15,228 nucleotides of DNA from JANWLD01 sp035700225 (lineage in GTDB: Bacteria; Patescibacteriota; Saccharimonadia; Saccharimonadales; 2-12-FULL-41-12), in assembly GCA_035700225.1 (NCBI GenBank), contig DASSOT010000043.1, positions 1 to 15,228 on the forward strand, in the 5' to 3' direction. Position 1 is the first letter of the stretch; the number at the start of each line of letters is the position of its first letter. The notes beneath the pieces are model-generated. The model was not told the DNA's origin. It searched no databases and was given only the letters and a program-made list of their open reading frames with translations. A program made the translations under genes and the position numbers. Shown one piece after another: positions 5,996-12,797 of the stretch.

Positions 5996-8185
5996 ATGCT
6001 GGAATTTTTAGTACTCCTGTTCACGGCTTTTGCGAACCTTTTTCTGGGTCTGATAGTCTTTATCAAGAATCCCAAGAGCTCGACGAACAAGCTGTTCCTA
6101 CTGCTGACTACAAGTTTCATAGTGTGGTCATTCGTGAATTATATTTCCGTCCATCCGGTAATTTTCTCCCAATTGACATGGATAAGACTGGTCTTATTCT
6201 GCGGGGGTGTCCTGAACCTGTCCGTGTTTCTGACGTTTTTGGCTTTTCCGGACTATTCATTGCGGTTGAACTACAAAAAACCGGTTATCTGGGCCACTCT
6301 TACTTCGGCTATAATAATCCCTCTTACTCTCACACCCCTGGTATTTAGCGGTATAAAGGTGGAAGGCGACAGCGTACAGCCGGTTCCGAATGTTGGTATA
6401 GGGCTTTTCTTGTTACAGACCATCATTCTGATAGGAGCAAGCTTTTTCTCTATCATAGCGAAATATCGGCGGGCTAAAGGTGCGGAAAGGAACCAGCTGA
6501 GGCTGGTACTTCTGGCTATCATAGGTACATTCACCCTGATAGTTTTGGCTAACTTTTTGCTAGTCATATTATTCAATTTTACGGGCCTGGTACCCTTCGG
6601 ACCCGCATTCACGCTTATCTTCAGCACAGCTATGGCCTACGCCATAGTAAGGCACAAACTATTTGACATCAAAAGGGCGGTTGCCAGAAGCGTGGCTTAC
6701 TTGCTTTCGCTGGGCCTGATGGGCATCTTGTACGGCGCTGTGATATATGCCGTTTCCTTGCTTTTATCCGGCAGGGGACAATTCGATAATGCCGAGCGGG
6801 GGTTTTATATCTTCCTCGCGCTTTTGAGCGCGCTTTTGTTCACACCGATTAAGAAGTTTTTTGACAGGTTCACGAACAGGATATTTTATCGGGATGCGTA
6901 TGATCCGCAACAGTTCTTGAACGACCTTAACAGTACCGTGGTGGAAAATATAGAGCTGGGCATCCTGCTTCGCCACACCACCCAGGTGATACAGCAGAAC
7001 ATAAAGAGCGATTTCTGCTATGTGAAGATAAAGGCTACGCCGACGGCCGGCGAAAGGCTGATAGGCAACGGCAGGCTTGAATTATCAGAAGAAGACAGCC
7101 GTATTATGAAAGAAGAGCTTATCAAAACCGGCACAAAGACTGTAATAACGGATGAACTGGGTTCTGACTTCAAACTGCTGAAAGAAGTCCTTTTTCGAAA
7201 CAACATCGGTATGCTGATACGCATGATGCCTGGAAGCGACATGAGCAAAGAGGCGATGTATTATCTGATTCTGGGCGATAAAAAGAGCGGTAACGTATAC
7301 GACAAGCAGGACGTGCGCATCATGGAAATCATCGGCGACGAGCTTTTGATAGCCATCCAGAACTCTATCCGTTTCGAAGAGATACAACAGTTCAACGTGA
7401 CCCTTCAGCAGAAGGTCAATGACGCCACTGCGAAACTGCAAAGGACCAACAAAAAGCTCCGCGAACTGGATGAGACGAAGGATGAGTTCATCAGCATGGC
7501 ATCGCACCAGCTCAGGACGCCCCTGACCTCCGCCAAAGGTTATATGAGCATGGTCATAGAGGGCGACGCCGGCAAGCTGAACAAACAGCAGACCAGTCTG
7601 CTCAACCAGGCTTTCGTCAGCTCTCAGAGGATGGTCTATCTTATAGCCGACCTTTTGAACGTGTCCAGGCTCAAAACGGGCAAGTTCGTCATAGATGCCC
7701 ATCCTACGGATTTGTCAGAGATAACCCGCGGCGAGATGGACCAGCTTACCGAAACGGCCAAGCTGAAAAAGATAGAGTTGAAATACGACAGGCCGAAGAA
7801 TCTGACCAAGCTAATGCTGGACGAAACCAAAGTGCGCCAGGTCATCATGAATTTCATCGACAATGCCGTATATTACACGCCTTCCGGCGGGCAGATAAAG
7901 GTCGAAGTGAAAGAAGACGAAGGGCATGTCTATTTTACGGTCAGGGACAACGGCCTGGGCGTGCCTAAAGAGGACCAGAAACACTTATTTACCAAGTTTT
8001 TCCGTGCTACCAATGCGCGCAATGCCCGCCCCGACGGCACCGGGCTGGGTCTTTTCATGGCCAAGAAGGTGGTTGACGCCCAGGGCGGAACCATCCTTTT
8101 TGAAAGTACGGAGGGCAAGGGGAGTCTTTTCGGCTTCAGCTTTGATAAGAAAAAACTGGCCGTGCCGGATAACATTGAAACTTAA
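5996..8185 (+). CDS. Membrane sensor histidine kinase with N-terminal 7TM region
   Basis: Protein of 729 residues. The first 220 residues hold about seven hydrophobic helices (roughly 1-24, 33-54, 62-86, 96-118, 134-155, 168-196, 200-218), resembling the histidine kinase N-terminal 7TM region. Two further hydrophobic stretches are at about 233-257 and 269-288. A GAF-like region follows (about 305-455), then a coiled-coil linker (461-495). The phosphoacceptor is H504 in MASHQLRTP. The ATP-binding part has the N box with N623 (NFIDNAVYYTP), DNGLGVP at 651-657, the F box LFTKFFR and the G box GTGLGL at 681-686. All catalytic motifs are intact. No receiver is fused or adjacent on this strand; the CheY-like protein at 1781-2155 could take the phosphate. 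The ligand is unknown. Start ATG 5996 has only a distant purine run (TTAGGG at 5977-5982). Confidence 0.93.
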   Translation: MLEFLVLLFTAFANLFLGLIVFIKNPKSSTNKLFLLLTTSFIVWSFVNYISVHPVIFSQLTWIRLVLFCGGVLNLSVFLTFLAFPDYSLRLNYKKPVIWATLTSAIIIPLTLTPLVFSGIKVEGDSVQPVPNVGIGLFLLQTIILIGASFFSIIAKYRRAKGAERNQLRLVLLAIIGTFTLIVLANFLLVILFNFTGLVPFGPAFTLIFSTAMAYAIVRHKLFDIKRAVARSVAYLLSLGLMGILYGAVIYAVSLLLSGRGQFDNAERGFYIFLALLSALLFTPIKKFFDRFTNRIFYRDAYDPQQFLNDLNSTVVENIELGILLRHTTQVIQQNIKSDFCYVKIKATPTAGERLIGNGRLELSEEDSRIMKEELIKTGTKTVITDELGSDFKLLKEVLFRNNIGMLIRMMPGSDMSKEAMYYLILGDKKSGNVYDKQDVRIMEIIGDELLIAIQNSIRFEEIQQFNVTLQQKVNDATAKLQRTNKKLRELDETKDEFISMASHQLRTPLTSAKGYMSMVIEGDAGKLNKQQTSLLNQAFVSSQRMVYLIADLLNVSRLKTGKFVIDAHPTDLSEITRGEMDQLTETAKLKKIELKYDRPKNLTKLMLDETKVRQVIMNFIDNAVYYTPSGGQIKVEVKEDEGHVYFTVRDNGLGVPKEDQKHLFTKFFRATNARNARPDGTGLGLFMAKKVVDAQGGTILFESTEGKGSLFGFSFDKKKLAVPDNIET

Positions 8186-8203
8186 GCCAACTAGACCATT
8201 ATA

Positions 8204-8232
8204 TTGACTTTTTGTTATATTTATGGTATCTT
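8204..8232 (+). promoter_or_regulatory. Strong promoter for the secreted C39-like peptidase gene
   Basis: TTGACT (8204-8209), 17-base spacer, TATCTT (8227-8232), with TG one base before the -10 (extended -10). The start would be near 8239. A GAGG ribosome binding site at 8247-8250 lies 8 bases before the ATG at 8259. Confidence 0.65.
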
Positions 8233-8258
8233 AAACTAGTTAAATTGAGGTTTAGAGA

Positions 8259-9161
8259 ATGCCTGAGCAAGGTGTGGAAGCTATAAGACAAAACCCGAAC
8301 CTGTCTATAAGGGACAGGCTTAGCAAAGGTTTGGCTCTCGCCGGAAGCGTGCTTGCCATGGCTGGCGGAACTCTGGTGCGCGAGGCTGTATGGCATCCCC
8401 CATCGGCAGTAGCGGCTCAGGAATGCACGACCACTACTACCACTAACGAAGTCAACGGTGTGACTACTACGACTGAATCTACACAATGTAGCGACACAGA
8501 TGAAAGTGACAACGGTGATTCAAGCCAGCCCGCTCAAACGCCGAAAAACGAAGGCAAGTCGGGTAGCAAAGACGGCAAATCCGGCGGCAAACGTCACCAC
8601 AAGCCTAAAAACGGCAAGACCATACACGGCCCGAAGACAGACCCGGCAGATTCTCAGAAAGACTTCGAGGGGTATGATATGGGAGACTCATCTTTTACTG
8701 ATGGCAACGGTTGTTTTGTAACTGGTGAAGCCTCAGCTTTAAGAAGAGTTACCGGCAACCCCAGGATAAGGCCTCGTAGCCTATACTATCCTGAACTGCG
8801 ACGCCATTGGGGTCCGGACGAAAAAGGCGGAAGCGTACACGGTTTCTTATTTGACGATGTATTACCCCGAACTGCGGCCAGATACGGCGTGAAGGTATGG
8901 GATACTGATTTCCGCGGTGCAGTCAAAGCTATCAAGAATGGCGACCAGGTGATGTTGCTAGCAGAACCTGGTTACTTTACGGATGCAGGGCATTATATGG
9001 ACGCCTGGAAGGTCGCCGGCGGCAACAGATTGGTAATAGACGACCCGAACGGCAAGGGCAAACATGGCGACAGCGAACGCCCGGGCGGTTGGAGCGGAGC
9101 TGAGCTTAGCAGAGCAGGAGTTACCGACTTCAGGGTCTTGCACTTAAAACGACAGCGATAG
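8259..9161 (+). CDS. Secreted C39-like cysteine peptidase with Thr-rich and charged linker
   Basis: Protein of 300 residues. Residues 1-22 are a charged lead. A hydrophobic core (about 23-41) and SAVAA|QE at 49-55 form a likely signal peptide. The mature start is Thr-rich (TTTTTT then TTTTES, 57-74). It is followed by a hydrophilic, Lys/Gly/Ser-rich linker (about 90-130). The C-terminal part (about 140-296) resembles the peptidase C39-like (C39_2) fold: catalytic Cys C152 in DGNGCFVTGEASAL, His H245 in AGHYMDAWKV, and D261/D262 in VIDDPNG. Family members cut peptides or peptide bonds outside the cell, but many are uncharacterised and the substrate is unknown. It has its own strong promoter. 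It precedes two other exported proteins and shares Thr-rich and QCS motifs with the next one. Export fits the context; the peptidase call is by motif. Confidence 0.75.
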   Translation: MPEQGVEAIRQNPNLSIRDRLSKGLALAGSVLAMAGGTLVREAVWHPPSAVAAQECTTTTTTNEVNGVTTTTESTQCSDTDESDNGDSSQPAQTPKNEGKSGSKDGKSGGKRHHKPKNGKTIHGPKTDPADSQKDFEGYDMGDSSFTDGNGCFVTGEASALRRVTGNPRIRPRSLYYPELRRHWGPDEKGGSVHGFLFDDVLPRTAARYGVKVWDTDFRGAVKAIKNGDQVMLLAEPGYFTDAGHYMDAWKVAGGNRLVIDDPNGKGKHGDSERPGGWSGAELSRAGVTDFRVLHLKRQR

Positions 9162-9187
9162 TTAATTATTTTACAGCTCGTTTGGCC

Positions 9188-9199
9188 TAATCCGGATTA
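9188..9199. repeat. 12-base perfect palindrome TAATCCGGATTA
   Basis: A perfect self-complementary sequence 26 bases after the peptidase gene stop and about 100 bases before the next promoter. It could be an operator. Its half-site (TAATCC) resembles the arms of the inverted repeat at 9247-9269. A single 12-base palindrome can occur by chance. Confidence 0.45.
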
Positions 9200-9246
9200 A
9201 ATATAGGGGCTTACCAGGCTATATCACGGGTTTTATAGTTGACAAG

Positions 9247-9269
9247 TTATCCAAAAAGCTTATGGATAA
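9247..9269. promoter_or_regulatory. Inverted repeat upstream of the surface-protein promoter, candidate operator
   Basis: TTATCCA (9247-9253) and TGGATAA (9263-9269) are perfect inverted arms around a 9-base spacer. The centre lies about 65 bases before the predicted transcription start, a usual place for an activator. The arms also resemble a DnaA box core (TTATCCA), so DnaA binding is another possibility. A TTGACA at 9239-9244 overlaps the upstream side but has no good -10. Confidence 0.45.
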
Positions 9270-9287
9270 ACTAATTATAAAATAGTC

Positions 9288-9316
9288 TTGACAAAAAATA
9301 ATGCTTGTGATATATT
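9288..9316 (+). promoter_or_regulatory. Near-consensus promoter for the two-gene surface-protein operon
   Basis: TTGACA (9288-9293), 17-base spacer, TATATT (9311-9316), with an extended -10 TG at 9308-9309. It is the best promoter in the window and implies high expression. Start near 9323. The early transcript has a short hairpin, TTTGG/CCAAA (9330-9345). Confidence 0.8.
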
Positions 9317-9329
9317 AGCACTAACACTA

Positions 9330-9345
9330 TTTGGTGGTCGCCAAA
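9330..9345 (+). other. 5' leader hairpin of the surface-protein mRNA
   Basis: Arms TTTGG (9330-9334) and CCAAA (9341-9345) around a six-base loop, close to the predicted 5' end of the transcript. Such 5' stems can protect mRNA. It is short, so chance is possible. Confidence 0.35.
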
Positions 9346-9376
9346 GGTGGAATTAAAGAGTAAGTGGGAGAAACTT

Positions 9377-10603
9377 ATGGACAGAACAGCTACAATGCCA
9401 GCAATGCCTGGTTTAGCGATAGAAGCAAGGGCCGAAATGGTCCCGGGTGCTTTAATGGAAGCTCAGGCAGAGCGCGAAGGCGCAATGCAGGGCACGATAC
9501 TTGCACATGATATGGCCGCAGGCCGAGCAGGTGCAGGCGCTGAGGCCGTTGGTGCGGTTGAGGCTCCGGATCGCGGAATAATTCAAAGAGTAGCGGACAA
9601 GATGGCCGGTACAAAGATGGGTCGCAAGATACTCGGTACAGCCGTAGGTCTAGCTGGCGCAGGTGCGGCTTTCGGGCCGGCAGTCGCCTCAGCTAGCGAA
9701 AGCGGACACTCTACTACAACCATAGTTGATACTACGACCAACGTGACTACCCATGGTGCTCACGCTTGGCAGAAAGATGGCGACCATTCCAAAGTAACCG
9801 TTATGGGCAACCATCGTATCGTATCAAAAGCTAAAGTAAAGCAGATGATAGAAAACGGCCAGTGTAGCTGGCACAACGGTAAAAAGGAAAAAATATATAC
9901 TGAAGGCCACGCAACCAGCGGAACAGCTTTCGGTAGGGATAAGCGCAAATCACTCTTCTGCCGCACTGGCGAAGACTTTAACGGAGATGGCAAAGCTGAC
10001 TGGATCAGGGCACGTTGTGGTAACGCCGCAATAATCGGTGCAGTACCTGAAAGTGCCATAGAACAGACGCTGTGGCTGGGCGGCAAAGGTGTCTTCGGCG
10101 TACACGCCAAGTCTGAAGCTACTGCTCAGGCCCAGTGTAGTACTGAAGATGGCCATGCATCCGCCAGCGCCTACGGCCACGCAAGAGCCGGTGCTCACGG
10201 CAGGGTCAGATTACACGGTGGTGTTAAGCAAAGAGTCAAGCAGGCTCAGGGCGAGGTTGATTCTGTAATAAGCCAGTCGCTTAGCGGCAAGGCCGGGGCG
10301 AAAAGCAAAGCCTTCGCCATAGCCGACGCTCAGTGTAGCGAAAGCAACGGTCAAACCCCTCCGTCTAATGAAGTGCCTCCTAAGGATGGTACTGAAGGTC
10401 CCGGTGCGGGTACCCCAGGACAGCCTGGTGGCCCAGGTGCCGGCGGCGACCCTGGCAGTACTGAAAACAGCTATATCTGTAGGGACCCAGCCGATGCTGT
10501 GAACGGCGACGGAAACAGCCAGACTGAAGGTGCCAACATGAATGACAATCAAGCTCCGGACCAGTTCGGCTACTGCACAAGCCCGGCTGCTCCATTAAGT
10601 TAA
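9377..10603 (+). CDS. Exported Ala/Gly-rich Cys-containing protein of unknown function
   Basis: 408 residues from ATG 9377, chosen because GGGAG (9366-9370) lies six bases upstream; an in-frame GTG at 9347 would add ten residues but has a poorer site. I do not recognise a family. The first 80 or so residues are Ala/Gly/Met/Glu-rich and look cytoplasmic. A hydrophobic segment (about 84-105, ending ASAS) follows basic residues and may be a late signal or anchor. After it come a Thr-rich stretch (112-125), DFNGDGKADW at 200-209 like a dockerin/FG-GAP calcium loop, Ala-alternating stretches before QCS motifs (244-254 and 310-321), a Pro/Gly-rich region (327-361) and a C-terminal part with two Cys. 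Seven Cys lie in the exported part. It shares a promoter with the LPNTG protein 26 bases downstream. Probably a cell-surface or secreted protein. Confidence 0.72.
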   Translation: MDRTATMPAMPGLAIEARAEMVPGALMEAQAEREGAMQGTILAHDMAAGRAGAGAEAVGAVEAPDRGIIQRVADKMAGTKMGRKILGTAVGLAGAGAAFGPAVASASESGHSTTTIVDTTTNVTTHGAHAWQKDGDHSKVTVMGNHRIVSKAKVKQMIENGQCSWHNGKKEKIYTEGHATSGTAFGRDKRKSLFCRTGEDFNGDGKADWIRARCGNAAIIGAVPESAIEQTLWLGGKGVFGVHAKSEATAQAQCSTEDGHASASAYGHARAGAHGRVRLHGGVKQRVKQAQGEVDSVISQSLSGKAGAKSKAFAIADAQCSESNGQTPPSNEVPPKDGTEGPGAGTPGQPGGPGAGGDPGSTENSYICRDPADAVNGDGNSQTEGANMNDNQAPDQFGYCTSPAAPLS

Positions 10604-10629
10604 GGAAGGGTAGGGAAAGGATAAAAGTT

Positions 10630-11517
10630 ATGAAAAACTTCAAACTCAAAGCCAAACTGGCACTGGCAGGCGCAATTTCCGCAATCGCTCTAGTAGTGAT
10701 GCCGGCAGTAGCCCTGGCAGGATATGCCCCCTCTAACCGCCCTACGTTCCAATGTATTACACCGACTAACTGCCCGGGAGCCGAATACGTTGTCTTCAAC
10801 TCATTCACTAACGCTCCTAACTATGGCGACGAAAGGGCCTTCCTGGACGCTAAAAGCGCCAGCATAACCGGCCCCGGAGGCTATCAGGACAAGATTAGCG
10901 GCGTAAAAGACGGAGCTAAATACATAGTCCGCGCATACGTACATAACAACGCTAACCCCAACGCTATTGGTGAATCGGCCGCAACGGCTATAAACACCAA
11001 ACTGCAGGTCATATTGCCGACCGGCGAAAATAGCCATCATGTAGCCGGCGCTAATCTGAGTGCTGACAATGCAAGCCCGCGTAACGTGAGTGATACCGTA
11101 GACTTCTCCGGAAGCACGCCGTTTACAGTACAGTTCGACAAGAGCGCACCTGTTCAGGTCACATATAGGCCTAACGGCCAGGGCGGCTACGTAACCCGTA
11201 CTTTGCCTGGAGCTTCTTTCAGCAACAACTACACTATGAACGCAGACCTCGGCAACTTCAAAGGTTGCTTCAACTACGCTTCATTGGTAACCATGACGGT
11301 AGTAGTTCATACCAAAGAACTTCCTCCTCCCCCTAAACCGCCTGAAAAACCTCCGGTAACTCCTCCTGAAACTCCTCCGCAGACTCCTCCTTCAACTCCG
11401 CCCAGCTTGCCGAACACCGGCCCGGGCAACGTTATAGCCGGATTCTTCGGGATAACATCTCTGAGCTCAGCTCTTTACTACGCTGTAACTCGACGTCTTT
11501 CCCGATACACCAGCTAA
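10630..11517 (+). CDS. LPxTG-anchored (LPNTG) surface protein with Pro-rich stalk
   Basis: Protein of 295 residues. A clear signal peptide is at 1-30 (basic start, hydrophobic core, VALA|GY). The extracellular domain (31-229) includes AYVHNNANPNAIGESAAT (102-119), a motif I associate with CPR surface proteins, and three Cys (42, 48, 213). A Pro-rich stalk of PPxTPP-type repeats covers 231-259. The end is a complete sorting signal: LPNTG (260-264), a hydrophobic segment (about 267-286) and a basic tail (RRLSR). A sortase would join it to the cell wall or to another protein; no sortase gene is in the window. It follows the Ala/Gly-rich gene by 26 bases, with AAAGGA before the ATG, and is probably co-transcribed with it. 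Role in host contact is plausible for an epibiont but not shown. Confidence 0.88.
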   Translation: MKNFKLKAKLALAGAISAIALVVMPAVALAGYAPSNRPTFQCITPTNCPGAEYVVFNSFTNAPNYGDERAFLDAKSASITGPGGYQDKISGVKDGAKYIVRAYVHNNANPNAIGESAATAINTKLQVILPTGENSHHVAGANLSADNASPRNVSDTVDFSGSTPFTVQFDKSAPVQVTYRPNGQGGYVTRTLPGASFSNNYTMNADLGNFKGCFNYASLVTMTVVVHTKELPPPPKPPEKPPVTPPETPPQTPPSTPPSLPNTGPGNVIAGFFGITSLSSALYYAVTRRLSRYTS

Positions 11518-11625
11518 GAGCTTGTGGATAACTACTGGAAAAAACTGCGGTTTTGTGCTAACGTTTAACCAGTTGACGAGCACTGACTGACCGCTCAAAA
11601 CTAAGACAAAAACAATTATCAAAAG
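11518..11625. other. Intergenic stretch with a DnaA box and a small hairpin
   Basis: No gene is seen here. TGTGGATAA at 11523-11531 is the exact complement of the DnaA box TTATCCACA. AAAAC/GTTTT (11541-11554) can form a five-base stem with a four-base loop. TTGACG at 11573-11578 has no good -10. The strand that would be transcribed from the upstream operon ends at the terminator that follows. Confidence 0.5.
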
Positions 11626-11664
11626 AAAACTCCCTTACTTTATAAAAGGGTAAGGGAGTTTTTA
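11626..11664. terminator. Strong intrinsic terminator after the surface-protein operon
   Basis: A perfect 13-base stem (AAAACTCCCTTAC at 11626-11638 with its complement at 11650-11662), an 11-base loop and a following T run. The A and T runs on the two sides make it able to work in both directions. It separates the surface operon from the tRNA gene. Confidence 0.9.
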
Positions 11665-11673
11665 TTTCACCTC

Positions 11674-11682
11674 TGTTATGAT
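11674..11682 (+). promoter_or_regulatory. Candidate extended -10 promoter for tRNA-Glu
   Basis: TG-T-TATGAT (11674-11682), an extended -10 element. The -35 region at the proper distance (GGGAGT, within the terminator) is poor. The start near 11689 would leave a 38-base tRNA leader. Confidence 0.5.
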
Positions 11683-11711
11683 ACTATTTATTGGTTCATA
11701 ACATGGCTGGC

Positions 11712-11729
11712 GCCTTAAAACTTTAAGGC
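11712..11729 (+). repeat. Inverted repeat joining the tRNA leader to the tRNA 5' end
   Basis: GCCTTAAA (11712-11719) and TTTAAGGC (11722-11729) are perfect inverted arms with two bases between. The last three bases of the right arm are the first three of the tRNA. In the precursor this could form a seven-base stem with a four-base loop that competes with the acceptor stem. Confidence 0.55.
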
Positions 11730-11801
11730 CCCATCGTCTAACGGCTAGGACACCAGGTTTTCATCCTGGCAATAGGGGTTCGATTCCCCTTGGGGTCACC
11801 A
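11727..11801 (+). tRNA. tRNA-Glu (anticodon TTC)
   Basis: A 75-base cloverleaf including an encoded CCA. The acceptor stem is GGCCCCA with TGGGGTC (one G-T pair at the second position), the anticodon stem CCAGG/CCTGG encloses TTTTCAT with anticodon TTC at 11760-11762, and the T arm is AGGGG-TTCGATT-CCCCT. The discriminator base is A (11798); E. coli tRNA-Glu has G. It reads GAA and GAG. Its own terminator follows within about ten bases, so it is a single-tRNA transcript. Confidence 0.97.
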
Positions 11802-11809
11802 ACATAATG

Positions 11810-11832
11810 CACCCGCTTTTGCGGGTGTTTTT
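11810..11832 (+). terminator. Intrinsic terminator of tRNA-Glu
   Basis: CACCCGC (11810-11816), TTTT loop, GCGGGTG (11821-11827) and a T run (11828-11832): a seven-base GC-rich stem directly after the tRNA. Confidence 0.92.
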
Positions 11833-11903
11833 AAGTTGCTTGACGGGTCCCAAGAGCAAGCCAGCTGGATATAGATATGCAATAATTAACTGAAGCAATC
11901 ATC

Positions 11904-12788
11904 ATGAAGCCTGCAACGCCGACAATTACGCGCAAATGGAAGATATATTTTAGCTTTCTGGCTCTTGCGAACATATTGACCATAATTTTCCCGCTTTTAG
12001 TACTGCTTTGGGCCGTAAACATGGCTAGGCAGGGTGTGTCTGGTACCGAATACATAGCTATCATAATCGCACCTCTCCAACTACTCGGCATATTAGTAGC
12101 TGTTTTGAATGTGTTCACCATATCTATTTTCCTTCGCAAAAGCCATGTTCGCGGAATGGCAAGAGCCATCGGCCAGGCAATAGTAATAATTTCGGCGCTT
12201 TATGTGACTGCGATAGCAGTTACGGCTTTTAAGGATATAAGGGCCTCGCAAAAGCACAACGCGCCTTTGGCAAAGCAGGAGGCCATATCATTGATAAGTT
12301 CGTGCAAGGTAAAGAGCATTTCCCGGCAAGACCGCCTTATCCTGTTTCTGAAGCAGGAATCCCAGGAAGGCCACTACCAGGTTTATGCCGAAGACCAGGA
12401 TTTCACGGCACTTAAAGCGGCGGCGGATGAAGCTTCCGGCAAATGCGGCGAGATAGACGTGCTCGACAGGCCTGAGAATTATCACGCCCAGTCAATAAGC
12501 GTAAAAAAGGCATCCAAGCTGTTGAACGGCTGTAAATTGATAGGTTTTTATTACACAGAACATGAAAACGGTTCGGATGAATTCGACGCGGAAGGTTCAC
12601 CAACAGGTATAGTATTGGCATACAAAGAAGACCCATTGCACATACATATAGCCGACAGGCTTGTGCCTACCATGGTTCCCGTCGCTCGCAAAGCCCAGGA
12701 AAAGTGCCCTGACCTGCAGTTTTGGCATGATGGCTCATATGAATATAAAAATTCTAAAGGAAACTGGCAGACGTTGATTATCCGATAA
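11904..12788 (+). CDS. Unknown membrane protein: three TM helices and a duplicated soluble domain
   Basis: 294 residues; family not recognised. Three hydrophobic helices lie near 13-38, 50-77 and 91-110. The rest (about 120-294) is soluble and seems to hold two copies of one unit. Copy 1 (about 122-185) has AISLISSCKVKSI and ends ASGKCGEID. Copy 2 (about 198-273) has ASKLLNGCKLIGFYY and ends AQEKCPDLQ. Each copy thus has an A-x(2-3)-LL/I-x-x-CK start and a KC end, so four Cys could form disulfides if the domain faces outside. No catalytic motif is visible. No good ribosome binding site precedes ATG 11904, and no clear promoter was found in 11833-11903 (TTGACG at 11840-11845 lacks a -10 at the right spacing). 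It heads the tight gene row that includes the glycosylase, pyk and pgk. Confidence 0.75.
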   Translation: MKPATPTITRKWKIYFSFLALANILTIIFPLLVLLWAVNMARQGVSGTEYIAIIIAPLQLLGILVAVLNVFTISIFLRKSHVRGMARAIGQAIVIISALYVTAIAVTAFKDIRASQKHNAPLAKQEAISLISSCKVKSISRQDRLILFLKQESQEGHYQVYAEDQDFTALKAAADEASGKCGEIDVLDRPENYHAQSISVKKASKLLNGCKLIGFYYTEHENGSDEFDAEGSPTGIVLAYKEDPLHIHIADRLVPTMVPVARKAQEKCPDLQFWHDGSYEYKNSKGNWQTLIIR

Positions 12789-12797
12789 ACTGTATGT

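Noticed and set aside
9239..9267. TTGACA at 9239 as a second promoter
   Set aside because: No acceptable -10 is found at 16-18 bases. The promoter at 9288 is much better.
9347..9376. GTG start for the Ala/Gly-rich protein gene
   Set aside because: ATG 9377 has a better ribosome site (GGGAG six bases before). The GTG stays possible but less likely.
11322..11403. Pro-rich repeats of the LPNTG gene as a DNA repeat array or CRISPR
   Set aside because: The short CCTCC-type repeats simply encode the PPxTPP stalk; there are no spacers or separated repeats.
11541..11554. AAAAC/GTTTT hairpin as a terminator of the surface operon
   Set aside because: The stem is AT-rich and only five bases long, while a far stronger terminator follows at 11626.
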